From Litorimonas sp964511495 (GTDB lineage: Bacteria; Pseudomonadota; Alphaproteobacteria; Caulobacterales; Maricaulaceae): a stretch of DNA of 64,000 bases. Both the position numbers and the translations under genes were made by a program. The stretch covers positions 1-64,000 of the forward strand of contig CAZEFT010000004.1 in the NCBI GenBank assembly GCA_964511495.1. The letters are read 5' to 3'. Shown one piece after another: positions 17,882-27,316 of this stretch (position 1 is its first letter; the number at the start of each line of letters is the position of its first letter). The notes beneath the pieces were generated by a model that ran no database searches, was not told where the DNA came from, and was given only the letters and a program-made list of their open reading frames with translations.

Positions 17882-19046
17882 CAGAGCCTCCTTCTTCAGG
17901 CCCGGACACATCCTTTGCTGTCTCAGTTGGCGCATCCGCGGTCTCTTGATCGGGAAGGACACGAATAGTTTGCGAGCGGTTCATGAGTCCCATTAACATG
18001 CCCTCGCGCAGACCTCTATCGGCCACACGGATCATTTTACTTGGCCACATTTCACAAATCACATCCGTGATTGCACAGCCAGCGACCAGCAAACGCGAGC
18101 GATCCGCGCCAATACAAGGCTCTTTCGCGCGTTCTTCGGGGCTTTTGGAGGCCATTAAACGCGCGACTTTCACTGCTTCATGCGAGCGGAACCATAAACC
18201 ATCAACTTTATCGCGCTGATAATAGGGCAGTTTCAGATAGATACTGGCCAAAGACGTGATCGTACCCGATGTTCCGATGATGTGGCCTTTGCCCTGTTCG
18301 AAAGTTTTCGTAAATCGCGTGCTACACCCGGCTTCATCAATACAGTCACGCACAACCTGTTTCATCTCCTCATACCATGTGTCCCGATCACCTGTTTCAG
18401 GCACGCGTTCGGATAAGGTGACAACACCCACTGGCAAAGACGCCCAAGCACTGATTGGCGGCCTGTGCGTGCGCATAACATGATTGGGGTCACGCAATTT
18501 GCGGATATCCACCCAGCTCAATTCCGTTGAGCCGCCCCCAATATCGACCACCAAGGCCACGTCTTTTGTGGGGTCGATCAGATTGATACAGCCCATCACA
18601 GCCAGACGGGCTTCTACACGGGCAGAGATGATCTCTAGCGAGATGCCTGTTTCTTGTTTTACGCGTTGAATGAAGGCTTCACCATTACTCGCACGGCGGC
18701 AAGCTTCAGTCGCAATACAGCGCCATTTCTTAACCTTTTTGGATTTCATTTTGCGGGCACAAACGCCTATTGCGTCCACAGCCGCATCCATACTGGCTTG
18801 TGACAAAGCACCCGTAGCCGCCAAGCCCTGCCCCAAACGTACAATTTTGGAATAGCTGTCAATAATCCGAAAACTGTCCCCTTGTTCGCGAGCGATCAGG
18901 AGTCGACAATTATTCGTACCCAAATCAAGGGCTGCAAATGTAGCCGGCATGGCTCCCCGATTGCGGGGGCGCCTGCCGGACCGTCTCCGTTTTCCTGAGC
19001 CAGATGCTGAGGAAACTTCGGAGCCGGACGGTTCCGTGTCCGGCAT
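17871..19046 (-). CDS. Ppx/GppA family exopolyphosphatase/pppGpp phosphatase
   Basis: 391 residues from the ATG at 19046. The ASKHA fold starts at FAALDLGTNNCRLLIA (phosphate loop 1), and the second loop is VVDIGGGSTELS. Conserved IGTSGTITSLA and a C-terminal GLREGMLMGLM complete the family. It hydrolyses polyphosphate or pppGpp, but which cannot be decided here because the C-terminal HD-like domain of long Ppx is absent. The N-terminal ~45 residues are a low-complexity Ser/Arg/Gly tail (GKRRRSGRRPRNRG). The C-terminus is acidic. It is coupled to rlmE by an 11-base overlap. Confidence 0.88.
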   Translation of the reverse strand: MPDTEPSGSEVSSASGSGKRRRSGRRPRNRGAMPATFAALDLGTNNCRLLIAREQGDSFRIIDSYSKIVRLGQGLAATGALSQASMDAAVDAIGVCARKMKSKKVKKWRCIATEACRRASNGEAFIQRVKQETGISLEIISARVEARLAVMGCINLIDPTKDVALVVDIGGGSTELSWVDIRKLRDPNHVMRTHRPPISAWASLPVGVVTLSERVPETGDRDTWYEEMKQVVRDCIDEAGCSTRFTKTFEQGKGHIIGTSGTITSLASIYLKLPYYQRDKVDGLWFRSHEAVKVARLMASKSPEERAKEPCIGADRSRLLVAGCAITDVICEMWPSKMIRVADRGLREGMLMGLMNRSQTIRVLPDQETADAPTETAKDVSGPEEGGSDDG

Positions 19047-19190
19047 GGTCTTTTCTCTCTTTTGTGGCGGGCGCGTTTTACTCGCGCACACAGCCTCTTC
19101 CCCACCTTGCTAACCTATTGATGGCTAAGCGTAAATCTAAAAGTTCTTTTCGTGATGGAGGAGTTTACTGAGGAAAAAGCTGATGCAGGC

Positions 19191-20936
19191 CTAATGTATA
19201 TCAATATGGTCGGAAAATTGAGACCAATCAGGTTCCGGACGAAGGGCTTCCATAGCGTCATGTTGAGACAAAAATATCTGACCGGTCAAATCATCAAGGA
19301 AGTTAGACCGGAATAAACGCTCCTTTACCCTGCTCTGCATGTCTGAAAAATGAAGGTTAATTCCCAACAATTTCAGGCGTTTATTGACTTCATGTAAACT
19401 AGATAAAGCGCTCGCATCAATGCGGCTAACGGCTGTGCACATGAGCACCAAATCACGCATGTCCGGACTGCCGGCGATCAATTCAGAGACTCTCTCTTCC
19501 AAATGTCGGGCATTGGCATAATAAAGGCTTTCATCAATCCGCAGTGTTTTAATCTCTTCATTGGTTTCGACAATGAATCGTGACGCATCCCGGTAATGTT
19601 CTGTGCCAGGGAAGCGTCCGACTTCCGCGATATGAGGGTGCAGCGTTTGCCGAATATGGAGTGCCATGGCCAGAATAACACCGACCAAAACACCCCATTG
19701 AACGCCCAGGAGCAAAACCGAGAGGAATGTCGCGATGGCTGTTAAACCATCCGTGCGGCTATAGACCCAAGTCCGCCAAATATTCTTAAAGTCCAGAAGT
19801 GAAAGACAGGCAACAATGATCAAAGCCGCCAAGACGGCAAGTGGCAGAGCTTTTAAAAGTGGAGTCAAAAACAAGGCCGTGAGGGCCATAAAGGCTGCTG
19901 TCATAATGTTGACCATAGGAGTCTTACCACCAGCAGACGCGTTTACAGCCGTGCGTGACATACTGCCATTAATCGGGTAGCCGCCTGTAACGCCCGCGAC
20001 AAAATTTGACGCGCCCAAGCCCATTAATTCACGATTTGTATCCAGCTTTGTCCGATTACGCGCCGCAAATTCTTGTGCCGTCGATGTACTATCGACAAAA
20101 GCGACAATCGCAATCACCGCCGCAGGCATGAATAACATTTCCAATGAAGAAAAACTCAAAGGCGGGATAGTGAAAGGCGGCAATCCACCTGGAACTTTGC
20201 CGACAATGGCCAAGTCGTAATTTCTGTAGAGCCCCAATCCCGTGCTGATCCCTATATACATAAAGATAATAGCAATCGGTAATAATTTGGCGAAGAGCTT
20301 AGCATGTTTACTGCGGATCCCTGCCCTCACGAGACCAAAAGCGACAAGGCGTTTAATGAGATAAAAAATCAAACAGGCCGACAATCCTATGACCATCGCA
20401 ATGGGTTTGGCATTGGCCAAATTATTCCAGAGCGAAGAGACTAAATCAAAGGCCGTTGTCCCTGAGGCAGAAATGCCAAATATGTGTTTTAATTGAGAAA
20501 TTATAATCAGAAGCGCGGCCCCCGTAATATAGGCCGAGACGACGGGGCGGGAGACGAAATTCATCAAAAAACCGCCACGCAGCAACCCTGCAATCAGCAA
20601 TAAGCTGCCCGTAATCAATGCGAGAAGCGCGGCGCTCACGAGGCGTATCTCTTCGGGCAAGGTCGCAATACAAGCGGCCGTCATAAGTGAGATAACAGCG
20701 GTTGGTCCAACAGAAAGTTGTCGAGACGAACCGAAAAGGGCGTAGGCGATTAGAGGGAAAATCGAGACATAAATCCCGAGTTGTGGCGGCAATCCGGCGA
20801 GCAAGGCATAAGCTAAACATTGCGGCACCAAGAGGATGGAAACGATAACAGCAGCAATCAAATCGTCGCTGAATATGGCCGGAGAATATCCCTTCAACCA
20901 ATCAAAGTGACTTGTGATTGAGCGTTTGACGTTCAT
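19191..20936 (-). CDS. SulP family anion transporter with STAS domain
   Basis: 581 residues from the ATG at 20936 (TTG at 20942 also possible). The N-terminal ~410 residues contain the multi-helix SLC26/SulP transport domain, with VPQCLAYALLAGLPPQLGIYVS as the signature and QEFAARNRTKLDTNRELMGLGASN and GGYPINGSMSRTAVN as conserved cores. A cytoplasmic STAS domain occupies about 445-560. Members carry sulfate, bicarbonate or dicarboxylates with H+ or Na+. No carbonic anhydrase or sulfate-assimilation gene is adjacent, so the substrate is open. Confidence 0.9.
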   Translation of the reverse strand: MNVKRSITSHFDWLKGYSPAIFSDDLIAAVIVSILLVPQCLAYALLAGLPPQLGIYVSIFPLIAYALFGSSRQLSVGPTAVISLMTAACIATLPEEIRLVSAALLALITGSLLLIAGLLRGGFLMNFVSRPVVSAYITGAALLIIISQLKHIFGISASGTTAFDLVSSLWNNLANAKPIAMVIGLSACLIFYLIKRLVAFGLVRAGIRSKHAKLFAKLLPIAIIFMYIGISTGLGLYRNYDLAIVGKVPGGLPPFTIPPLSFSSLEMLFMPAAVIAIVAFVDSTSTAQEFAARNRTKLDTNRELMGLGASNFVAGVTGGYPINGSMSRTAVNASAGGKTPMVNIMTAAFMALTALFLTPLLKALPLAVLAALIIVACLSLLDFKNIWRTWVYSRTDGLTAIATFLSVLLLGVQWGVLVGVILAMALHIRQTLHPHIAEVGRFPGTEHYRDASRFIVETNEEIKTLRIDESLYYANARHLEERVSELIAGSPDMRDLVLMCTAVSRIDASALSSLHEVNKRLKLLGINLHFSDMQSRVKERLFRSNFLDDLTGQIFLSQHDAMEALRPEPDWSQFSDHIDIH

Positions 20937-20981
20937 TCCCAAATCCAGATCTAGTAAAACTCAGTTCGATAAGTCAATCTG

Positions 20982-21410
20982 TCAGGTGCCTCCATTGGAT
21001 TCTGCAAACGCCTTTAAAGACGGATAGATTTGCGCCAGATTATAGGGGGACTTCTCTAAAGCTTCAATAACGGCCTCAGAACCCAATGAATGAATATGCG
21101 CAAAGGCCCAAAGGGCTGCTGAGCGCATACCACTGGCACAAAACGCGATTATGGGACGGGGCGCATTTTCATAAGCCGTGAGACTAGCCTGAATCAGCCC
21201 TTCTGATAGGCCACCCGACATCGGAATGTGGAAGTAATCAATGCCAAGGTTTTGCGTCACGGTCTCTATATCATCCGACAAGGGTTGTAGAGGCGCTTCC
21301 ATATCCGGGCGATTATTTATGAAGGTCATTGTCCCCTGCTCGGCCAAAGCTTGCACCTGTGCCGGAAGTAATTGCCCTCCAACGAATACATCACCTGGTA
21401 ATTCATACAT
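20982..21410 (-). CDS. DUF442/TIGR01244 family phosphatase-like protein (Blh N-terminal type)
   Basis: 142 residues. A small cysteine-phosphatase/rhodanese-like fold: the loop FCASGMRSAALWA resembles the CX5R phosphate-binding loop but has four residues between Cys and Arg. N-terminal VFVGGQLLPAQVQALAEQG and INNRPDMEAP are typical of the DUF442 family, which forms the N-terminal domain of Blh-type persulfide dioxygenases and is implicated in sulfide metabolism. Here it stands alone. It lies between SulP and tkt, 28 bases after the tkt stop. Confidence 0.8.
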   Translation of the reverse strand: MYELPGDVFVGGQLLPAQVQALAEQGTMTFINNRPDMEAPLQPLSDDIETVTQNLGIDYFHIPMSGGLSEGLIQASLTAYENAPRPIIAFCASGMRSAALWAFAHIHSLGSEAVIEALEKSPYNLAQIYPSLKAFAESNGGT

Positions 21411-21438
21411 CGGACAACTCCTATGTTACGCCCCCATC

Positions 21439-23433
21439 TTATCGACCGAGTTTTTCTTTTGCCATGTCAATAATCGCATCGCTGGTTATGCCAAAATGCG
21501 GGAAGAGCTGAGCACCGGGTGCAGAAGCACCAAAACTATTCATGCCGATAAAACCACCCTCACGGCCGATTAGCGCATCCCATCCTTGGCGGATGCCAGC
21601 CTCAATCGCAATTTTGGGTAAATCTTTGCCGAGAACAGAGCGGATATAATTTTCATCTTGTTCCATGAACACATCCAGACACGGCATAGACACGACACGG
21701 GCGGAAATACCTTGTTCGGCCAGTTTTTCATGGGCTTCCACGGCTAAACCTACCTCTGACCCTGAAGCGATCAAAATAATATCGTCAGAACCTGCACCCG
21801 GACGTAAAACGTAACCGCCGCGCTCACACATATTTTTTGCGGCATTATCCCGAACAGGGGGAACATTTTGACGCGTCAGAGCCATAATAGACGGTGCATC
21901 ACGGCGTTGAACGGCCAATTCCCAACATTCTGCCGTCTCTAACGCATCAGCGGGACGATATGTGTAGCAATTCGGAATGGCCCGAAGAGACGCCAAATGC
22001 TCGACAGGTTGATGGGTTGGGCCGTCTTCACCGACACCGATGGAGTCATGGGTTGCTACATAGATGGATTGAATTTTCATCAATGCCGCTAAACGCACAG
22101 ATGGACGGCAATAATCCATAAAGACCATGAACAATCCCGAATATGGCAGAATGCCCCCATGAAGTGACATACCATTCATCGCCGCCGCCATTCCATGCTC
22201 ACGAATACCGTAATTGATGTAGCGCCCACCATAATGACCGGCTTGAATCTCATCTGATGTGGCTGGCGTTTTGGTTTTATTCGACCCTTCCAAATCTGCA
22301 GAGCCGGATATCATATCCGTCAATAATTCAGTCAATGCGCCCAACGCTTTACCAGAGGATGCGCGAGTGGCCATTGTTGGGGCTTCGGCTGCGATTTTGT
22401 CTTTGTAAGCTTGGAAGTCTTCTTGCCAACCTGCATTTAACTCACCTCGCATAGCCCGTTGAAAGTCTTCACCTTTCTGCGCTGATGCCAGGCGGACTTT
22501 CCACTCTTTATGTTGCTTACGGCCTTTACGTCCGGGTCGTTTCCACATTTTGTAGATATCATCCGGAATTTCAAAAGGCGGATGATCCCATCCGCGAGCT
22601 TCGCGCGTTGCCGCAATTTCATCATCACCCAAGGGAGAGCCATGGGCCTTATTTGACCCTTCCTTATTAGGAGCCCCTTTGCCGATATCTGTTTTACAAG
22701 CAATGAGCGTTGGCAAATCGGATTTATGCGCCCGGCGTATGGCATTGGCGATTTGAACCGGATTATGACCATCAATCTCTATGACTTTCCAGCCGGAGGC
22801 CTCAAATCGCTTCTTTTGATTAGTTGAGTCAGAGAGACTCACAGGGCCATCAATCGTGATGTTATTATCATCCCAAAAGACGATAAGCTTGTTTAGCTTT
22901 AAATGCCCTGCGAGTGATAGCGCTTCTTGGCTGATACCTTCCATCAAACATCCATCTCCGGCAATGACATAGGTATGATGATCGACCAATTCATCACCAT
23001 AACGGGCATTCAAATGACGCTCCGCAATGGCAAAGCCGACAGCGTTGGAAATCCCCTGCCCCAACGGACCTGTCGTTGTTTCTACACCCGGCACATGGCC
23101 ATATTCGGGATGACCCGCAGTAATCGCGCCGAGCTGGCGGAAGTTTTTAATCTGATCCATCGTCATTGCTTTATAGCCCGTTAGGTGCAGCAGAGAATAA
23201 ATGAGCATCGATCCATGCCCGGCAGACAGGATAAAGCGGTCTCTATCCGCCCAATCCGGAGCAGACGGGTCAAATTTGAGGAACTTTGAGAATAAAACCG
23301 TGGCCACATCCGCCATGCCCATCGGCATTCCGGGATGGCCAGAATTGGCTTTTTGAACCGCATCCATTGATAAAGCAGCAATAGCATTGGCCATATCTTT
23401 ATGGTCGTGTTGGGATTTGGAAAGTTCGCTCAT
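21439..23433 (-). CDS. tkt: Transketolase
   Basis: 664 residues, standard length. A TPP-dependent enzyme moving two-carbon units between sugar phosphates in the pentose phosphate pathway. Visible motifs: NSGHPGMPMG, GDGCLMEGISQEA (TPP/Mg), DDNNITIDG, the HGSPLGDDE loop, the Pyr domain GIREHGMAAAMNG, and DSIGVGEDGPTHQPVEHLASLRAIPN. A Shine-Dalgarno-like AGGTGAA precedes the ATG. No other pentose-phosphate or Calvin genes are adjacent, so it probably serves housekeeping metabolism. Confidence 0.96.
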   Translation of the reverse strand: MSELSKSQHDHKDMANAIAALSMDAVQKANSGHPGMPMGMADVATVLFSKFLKFDPSAPDWADRDRFILSAGHGSMLIYSLLHLTGYKAMTMDQIKNFRQLGAITAGHPEYGHVPGVETTTGPLGQGISNAVGFAIAERHLNARYGDELVDHHTYVIAGDGCLMEGISQEALSLAGHLKLNKLIVFWDDNNITIDGPVSLSDSTNQKKRFEASGWKVIEIDGHNPVQIANAIRRAHKSDLPTLIACKTDIGKGAPNKEGSNKAHGSPLGDDEIAATREARGWDHPPFEIPDDIYKMWKRPGRKGRKQHKEWKVRLASAQKGEDFQRAMRGELNAGWQEDFQAYKDKIAAEAPTMATRASSGKALGALTELLTDMISGSADLEGSNKTKTPATSDEIQAGHYGGRYINYGIREHGMAAAMNGMSLHGGILPYSGLFMVFMDYCRPSVRLAALMKIQSIYVATHDSIGVGEDGPTHQPVEHLASLRAIPNCYTYRPADALETAECWELAVQRRDAPSIMALTRQNVPPVRDNAAKNMCERGGYVLRPGAGSDDIILIASGSEVGLAVEAHEKLAEQGISARVVSMPCLDVFMEQDENYIRSVLGKDLPKIAIEAGIRQGWDALIGREGGFIGMNSFGASAPGAQLFPHFGITSDAIIDMAKEKLGR

Positions 23434-23720
23434 ATTTCACCTGAGGGATCAAAAGGATTCGCTGTTGCGAAGACAATGCCATAAATGACTCCTAGATGCC
23501 ACGCACGGCCTCCATAAATTAAAATTGCAAAACCGTTTATTGCGATATTTCTGTGAATGATTTCGCAAATAAACCTGTTCAACGCCAAGAATACCGATGA
23601 AATTGCACATGTGTGTAAGGGTATGAAATTTAGCGAAATAACCGATATTTGGGCATGGACACGGATACCCCCTTTGCTTATAAGGCGCTTCGATTTGAAG
23701 GCCTTGGCCATTGATCAATC
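23434..23720 (+). other. Intergenic region between tkt and tRNA-Phe
   Basis: 287 bases with no convincing gene. It should contain the tkt promoter (minus strand) and the tRNA-Phe promoter (plus strand). An open minus frame at 23430-23711 has no recognisable protein features and overlaps the tkt start, so I treat it as chance. Confidence 0.5.
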
Positions 23721-23796
23721 GCCCGAATAGCTCAGTTGGTAGAGCAACGGATTGAAAATCCGTGTGTCCCTGGTTCAAATCCAGGTTCGGGCACCA
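23721..23796 (+). tRNA. tRNA-Phe (anticodon GAA)
   Basis: A 76-base cloverleaf including an encoded CCA. The acceptor stem GCCCGAA pairs with TTCGGGC, the D-loop contains AGTTGGTAGA, and the anticodon loop TTGAAAA carries GAA at 23754-23756. The T arm reads GGTTCAAAT. Highly similar to known bacterial tRNA-Phe. It borders the accessory-looking patch of 23.9-30.3 kb; I found no second copy of its 3' end further along that would indicate an att repeat. Confidence 0.97.
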
Positions 23797-23922
23797 TTTT
23801 CCCTTCTCTGCTTCATTTGTTTAGATTGAAGACTTTGAAAGATGGGATTTTGATTGACATCACATGGGATTACCCTCGGCTCAATCACCAACTCTGTGAT
23901 CATTATCCCTATTGCTTAGGCG

Positions 23923-24939
23923 TTAAAAGCGGTAGCTTATCCTATCAGCCGCCCGACAGAAATTATCCAATTCATTAAGGCAGATACGTTCTATGCCTGC
24001 CACAAGGTCTGGAAGTTTTTTTCTGAGGTTTGCTTTTTCAGACAACAACACATCAATGTCCCGTGAATATTGTTCATACCGAGTTTGCGACTGTTCTTCC
24101 AAAGTCGCATTATCCATGATTGCTTCGGTCGCGCCCAAGACGAAGAGCGTCACGGCAACGAAATCAATCCAGCCTGTATCTATGATGAAACCAAATCTTT
24201 CACTGATTTTTGCACCAAGTGACAAGAAGGCAAAAATAGCGGCGCCCAAATAAATCATATCTTGTGTCGAATTGAAAAGTCGACGTCGGGATTGAAATTT
24301 TGTGACTTCGCTTAATGCGAAGTTTCTCTGATAATTTACGCGCAAGTCATGATAAGCCTCGAACGCCATATCAGACATATTGGAGTTTTTGGGTTTCGCC
24401 GGCGCTTTAACGATTTCCAACCCCATGCGTGGTGAGAAGTTTTTCAAAACTGCAATTCCGGCGTTCAATTCATTATTGAGTTTGGAGAACTGCTTGTGAA
24501 CGAAGGCTGAGACCAAAGTGTTCAATTCATCTGCATCACTTGCACTGAAAGCAAGTTGATAGGCTTGAAACTTCAAACTTCTAATGCGTTCGGAGGCAAA
24601 ACGGTTGACGAGCCATTTCGTCTTTTGTTTGGTCAGAATGAGATAACATTGAAGAATAATCCCTGTTCCGGCCATAGTTGCAGCAATCAGAGTTGGTAAA
24701 AAACCACTCAAACTGTCGTTGAGTATCAAAGCTTCTGCTAAGGTAAAGATTGCACTGATGGCGACCAAAATAATCGCGAGCTTCCCGAGGCGATGATATT
24801 GATACTTTGCCCGATTGGCTATTTTATCATGTTTCAAAAAGGCTTCATCCAGCAGGTCTGAATTGATCAGCGCTTGGATGTTGGCATATTGCTTTTGAAC
24901 AGCGTCCGTAACAAATAAATCGCGATTAGCTACTTGCAT
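23923..24939 (-). CDS. Four-helix membrane protein with tandem 2TM modules (SLATT/DUF4231-like)
   Basis: 338 residues. Two hydrophobic hairpins (about 52-72 with 80-102, and 227-244 with 255-274) are each followed by a long amphipathic helix rich in Arg, Gln and Glu (KWLVNRFASERIRSLKFQAY and EEQSQTRYEQYSRDIDVLLSE). This 2TM-plus-helix layout, twice, resembles SLATT/DUF4231 domains, which are predicted pore-forming effectors in nucleotide-signal conflict systems. The resemblance is by architecture only. The gene runs the same way as the lipoprotein and TIR genes upstream, with a 106-base gap containing a hairpin. Confidence 0.6.
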   Translation of the reverse strand: MQVANRDLFVTDAVQKQYANIQALINSDLLDEAFLKHDKIANRAKYQYHRLGKLAIILVAISAIFTLAEALILNDSLSGFLPTLIAATMAGTGIILQCYLILTKQKTKWLVNRFASERIRSLKFQAYQLAFSASDADELNTLVSAFVHKQFSKLNNELNAGIAVLKNFSPRMGLEIVKAPAKPKNSNMSDMAFEAYHDLRVNYQRNFALSEVTKFQSRRRLFNSTQDMIYLGAAIFAFLSLGAKISERFGFIIDTGWIDFVAVTLFVLGATEAIMDNATLEEQSQTRYEQYSRDIDVLLSEKANLRKKLPDLVAGIERICLNELDNFCRAADRISYRF

Positions 24940-24989
24940 CGGAACAGACAGTCATAGGAATTAAATTTAGATTGAGGCACAATGAACGA

Positions 24990-25021
24990 GACGGAACCAT
25001 TAGCTGATGGTGTTTTCCGTC
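24990..25021 (-). promoter_or_regulatory. Compound hairpin between the lipoprotein and SLATT-like genes
   Basis: Outer arms GACGGA (24990-24995) and TCCGTC (25016-25021), and inner arms ACCAT (24996-25000) and ATGGT (25007-25011), stack around a 6-base loop with a 4-base bulge on one side. No T-tract follows on either strand. It may be an mRNA processing or attenuation structure, or chance. Confidence 0.35.
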
Positions 25022-25045
25022 GCAGTTCAGTCACGTATTATCGGT

Positions 25046-25261
25046 TTAATTGTCCGAATCACGTAGGACAGGTCCGCCCGTCGCGCCGCCACCTGTTGTA
25101 CAACGTGGAAAGCCCGGATCGCCTTCTTTACATGTGACTTCCATGGATTCCGCTTTAGGCTTTTCAGCAGCTGCGTCGTCCATTTTGTTGTCAGGCTGCA
25201 TATGGGCGCAGGCGCTTAAAGCAAAACTGAGGACGGCCGCTGAAATAACAAATTTTTTCAT
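25046..25261 (-). CDS. Small secreted lipoprotein
   Basis: 71 residues. A type II signal peptide with lipobox LSAC predicts lipidation at Cys18. The mature part is short, acidic, then Gly-rich, with two more Cys (EVTCKEGDPGFPRC) and ends DSDN. A GGGGAG Shine-Dalgarno precedes the ATG. It starts 26 bases after the TIR-TPR stop, so co-transcription is likely. No family recognised. Confidence 0.7.
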   Translation of the reverse strand: MKKFVISAAVLSFALSACAHMQPDNKMDDAAAEKPKAESMEVTCKEGDPGFPRCTTGGGATGGPVLRDSDN

Positions 25262-25287
25262 AATAATCTCCCCGAATAAATTTTAGC

Positions 25288-27228
25288 TTAGGGTTTAAAC
25301 CCAATCTGCGCAAGTAAGTCTCGGAAGTCTTTTTTGTGTCTTAGGGAGTCGAGCGCCGGGTCGAATAAGGCGAGTGTTAATCCACTATCTTTCAAGTCGA
25401 CAGATTTTTTTAACATGTCCATTGCTGCACTCTCCTGCCCCCATTCTGCCAAAATTTGCAATTGCTGATAGGCCGCATTATCACCGAATATCTTAATCAG
25501 TTCTTCATGGGCTTTTTCTGCTCTTTTGGTCTGGCCCGTCTTATGAAAACCGATTGCAAGACAGGTCAGGCGCTCCATATTATTACGTTCCATTTCGCAA
25601 CGGGCAATTCCTTGTGCTAACTGCCCTTTACGTATCATGGATAGGCCAATTTGGGCGTGGGCGTTGAAAAACCCAGGAGCCAATTCCAACACACGCTCAT
25701 AACTTTTAATGGAGTCATCATATCGTCCCGCCGCATAGTGAATTAGCCCAGCCGAACTGTGCATGGTTTCATTGAGGGGGTCGATATCAATCGCCTTATT
25801 GATAGCCGTAAGAGCTTTCGAATGGTCTCCGGTCACCATCATGTAGAGACCAAACCTCGCTTGCACGGCGGAACCTCCGCCATCCAACTCATTGGACTGT
25901 AGATATGGTTGTTCGGCTCCGGCTATATCTAAAAGCCCCATTCGAATAAACCCGAGCGCTGAGTGGCTCTCTGCCAGCGCGGGCACAACCAAAACCGCGT
26001 TTAAGGCCGTTTTTAATGCCAAGTCTTTGTAGGACTGAGATATGTCGATATCTCCTGTGTAGGACGCCAAGGAGAGTAAAAGTTGCGCTTTCACCACCAT
26101 CGCCTTACCAAATTCAGGGTCGAGCTTTGTTGCCTGATTGAGATAACTTAGGGCTAACTCCAAAGACTCTATACTTTCAAACGCTTCAAAAAGCGAAAGC
26201 CCCCTCAGATAGGCGTCAAACGCAGCCGGATCGCGTGTATCGCCGAGTTCAATATCAACCTTATCTTTATCCACCACTTTGGATAAAACTTCCAAGACGG
26301 AACGCGTAATACTGTCCTTTACAAATAAAATTTCGGATGATGGAGTGGAGTAATTCTCAGACCATAAATTAAAGCCCGTCTGCCCCTCCGTGAGATCAAC
26401 GGAAAAATCCAGCTTATCGCTTAATCTGTTTACGCTGCCTTCGAGCAGGTAGGCGACACCCAGCGTCTTTGATACGTCTTGAGCTGACATTTCTTCTGCA
26501 GAGACAGAATTGGAGGACGATTTGGCTAAAACTTTCAATGATTTATTTCGTGCAAGCTGACTCCTTATTTCAGATGAGACACCCGAAGCAATATAGGAAG
26601 CCTGCTCATCCCCCATCAAGTTTTCGAACGGAAGCACAATCAAACTATTCGCTAGAATTTCCGATTTGTTAGCGAGACGATCAGATATCGCCAGACCGGC
26701 AGCCGTGCCTAGGATTATTCCGCCAGAGCCCAATAAAACAGCCCGACGTGATAAAGGACGTTTGGCACGTTGAAGCGTTGACGGTGAAACAATGTTGTCT
26801 TCTCGTCCATGAAATTGTGCCATAGAACGACGCAGTTCTTCAAATTCAGCTGAGTTGGGATCTTGGCGCCAGTCTGTAAAATCAATAAGTTGAACCTGTC
26901 GGAATCCTAATGGGGGTATGGTCCCATCTAAAGAAATAGGAAGGAGGCGCTCACGCGTTCGCCCACTCATAGCTTCATCTCTTACCCAATGAGATTTGAC
27001 GGAATTTTCCGACCATAAGACTACAACAGCTTTGGCGGATTCAAGAGCCTCTTCAGTTGTTTCCAAATAGCTCGTGCCACCTTCGAGCATGCCATCCCAC
27101 CAAACCTTATATCCGGCTTTCTCTATTGCGGAAATAATGGGTCGCGCGTGTTTTTTATCAACGCGTGAATAGCTGAAAAAAACAGTGGTTTTTTCCTCTA
27201 TGCCCTGTTGGTTTTCGTTCTTGTTCAT
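25288..27228 (-). CDS. TIR domain-membrane anchor-TolB-like-TPR protein
   Basis: 646 residues. The TIR domain spans about 14-125, from VFFSYSRVDKKHARP through WWDGMLEGG to LWSENSVKSHWVRDEA. Glutamates in TTEEALESA (59-60) sit where NAD-cleaving TIRs keep their catalytic Glu. A single hydrophobic segment (163-182) follows an RR-containing basic stretch. Next come a TolB/FlgO-like segment starting LIVLPFENL (195-315), then TPR-like repeats to the C-terminus. TIR-TM-TPR proteins are common in alphaproteobacteria and functionally obscure. It faces the protease gene at 27355 across 126 bases and leads the lipoprotein gene. Confidence 0.85.
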   Translation of the reverse strand: MNKNENQQGIEEKTTVFFSYSRVDKKHARPIISAIEKAGYKVWWDGMLEGGTSYLETTEEALESAKAVVVLWSENSVKSHWVRDEAMSGRTRERLLPISLDGTIPPLGFRQVQLIDFTDWRQDPNSAEFEELRRSMAQFHGREDNIVSPSTLQRAKRPLSRRAVLLGSGGIILGTAAGLAISDRLANKSEILANSLIVLPFENLMGDEQASYIASGVSSEIRSQLARNKSLKVLAKSSSNSVSAEEMSAQDVSKTLGVAYLLEGSVNRLSDKLDFSVDLTEGQTGFNLWSENYSTPSSEILFVKDSITRSVLEVLSKVVDKDKVDIELGDTRDPAAFDAYLRGLSLFEAFESIESLELALSYLNQATKLDPEFGKAMVVKAQLLLSLASYTGDIDISQSYKDLALKTALNAVLVVPALAESHSALGFIRMGLLDIAGAEQPYLQSNELDGGGSAVQARFGLYMMVTGDHSKALTAINKAIDIDPLNETMHSSAGLIHYAAGRYDDSIKSYERVLELAPGFFNAHAQIGLSMIRKGQLAQGIARCEMERNNMERLTCLAIGFHKTGQTKRAEKAHEELIKIFGDNAAYQQLQILAEWGQESAAMDMLKKSVDLKDSGLTLALFDPALDSLRHKKDFRDLLAQIGFKP

Positions 27229-27301
27229 CCAGTTACCCCACGCACTCTATAAGGTATAAAACGGGTTATGCGAATTGATAATTAGACTTTGTAGCGTCAA
27301 A

Positions 27302-27316
27302 CACCTATGCATTAGG
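27302..27316. promoter_or_regulatory. Inverted repeat in the TIR/protease divergent region
   Basis: ACCTA and TAGGT arms around TGCAT form a 15-base palindrome-like site between the two divergent genes. It directly abuts the larger inverted repeat at 27317. Position and symmetry fit an operator, but no binding protein is known. Confidence 0.4.

Noticed and set aside
23430..23711. A 93-codon minus-strand frame upstream of tkt
   Set aside because: It overlaps the tkt start, has no domain-like pattern and covers the region expected to contain promoters.
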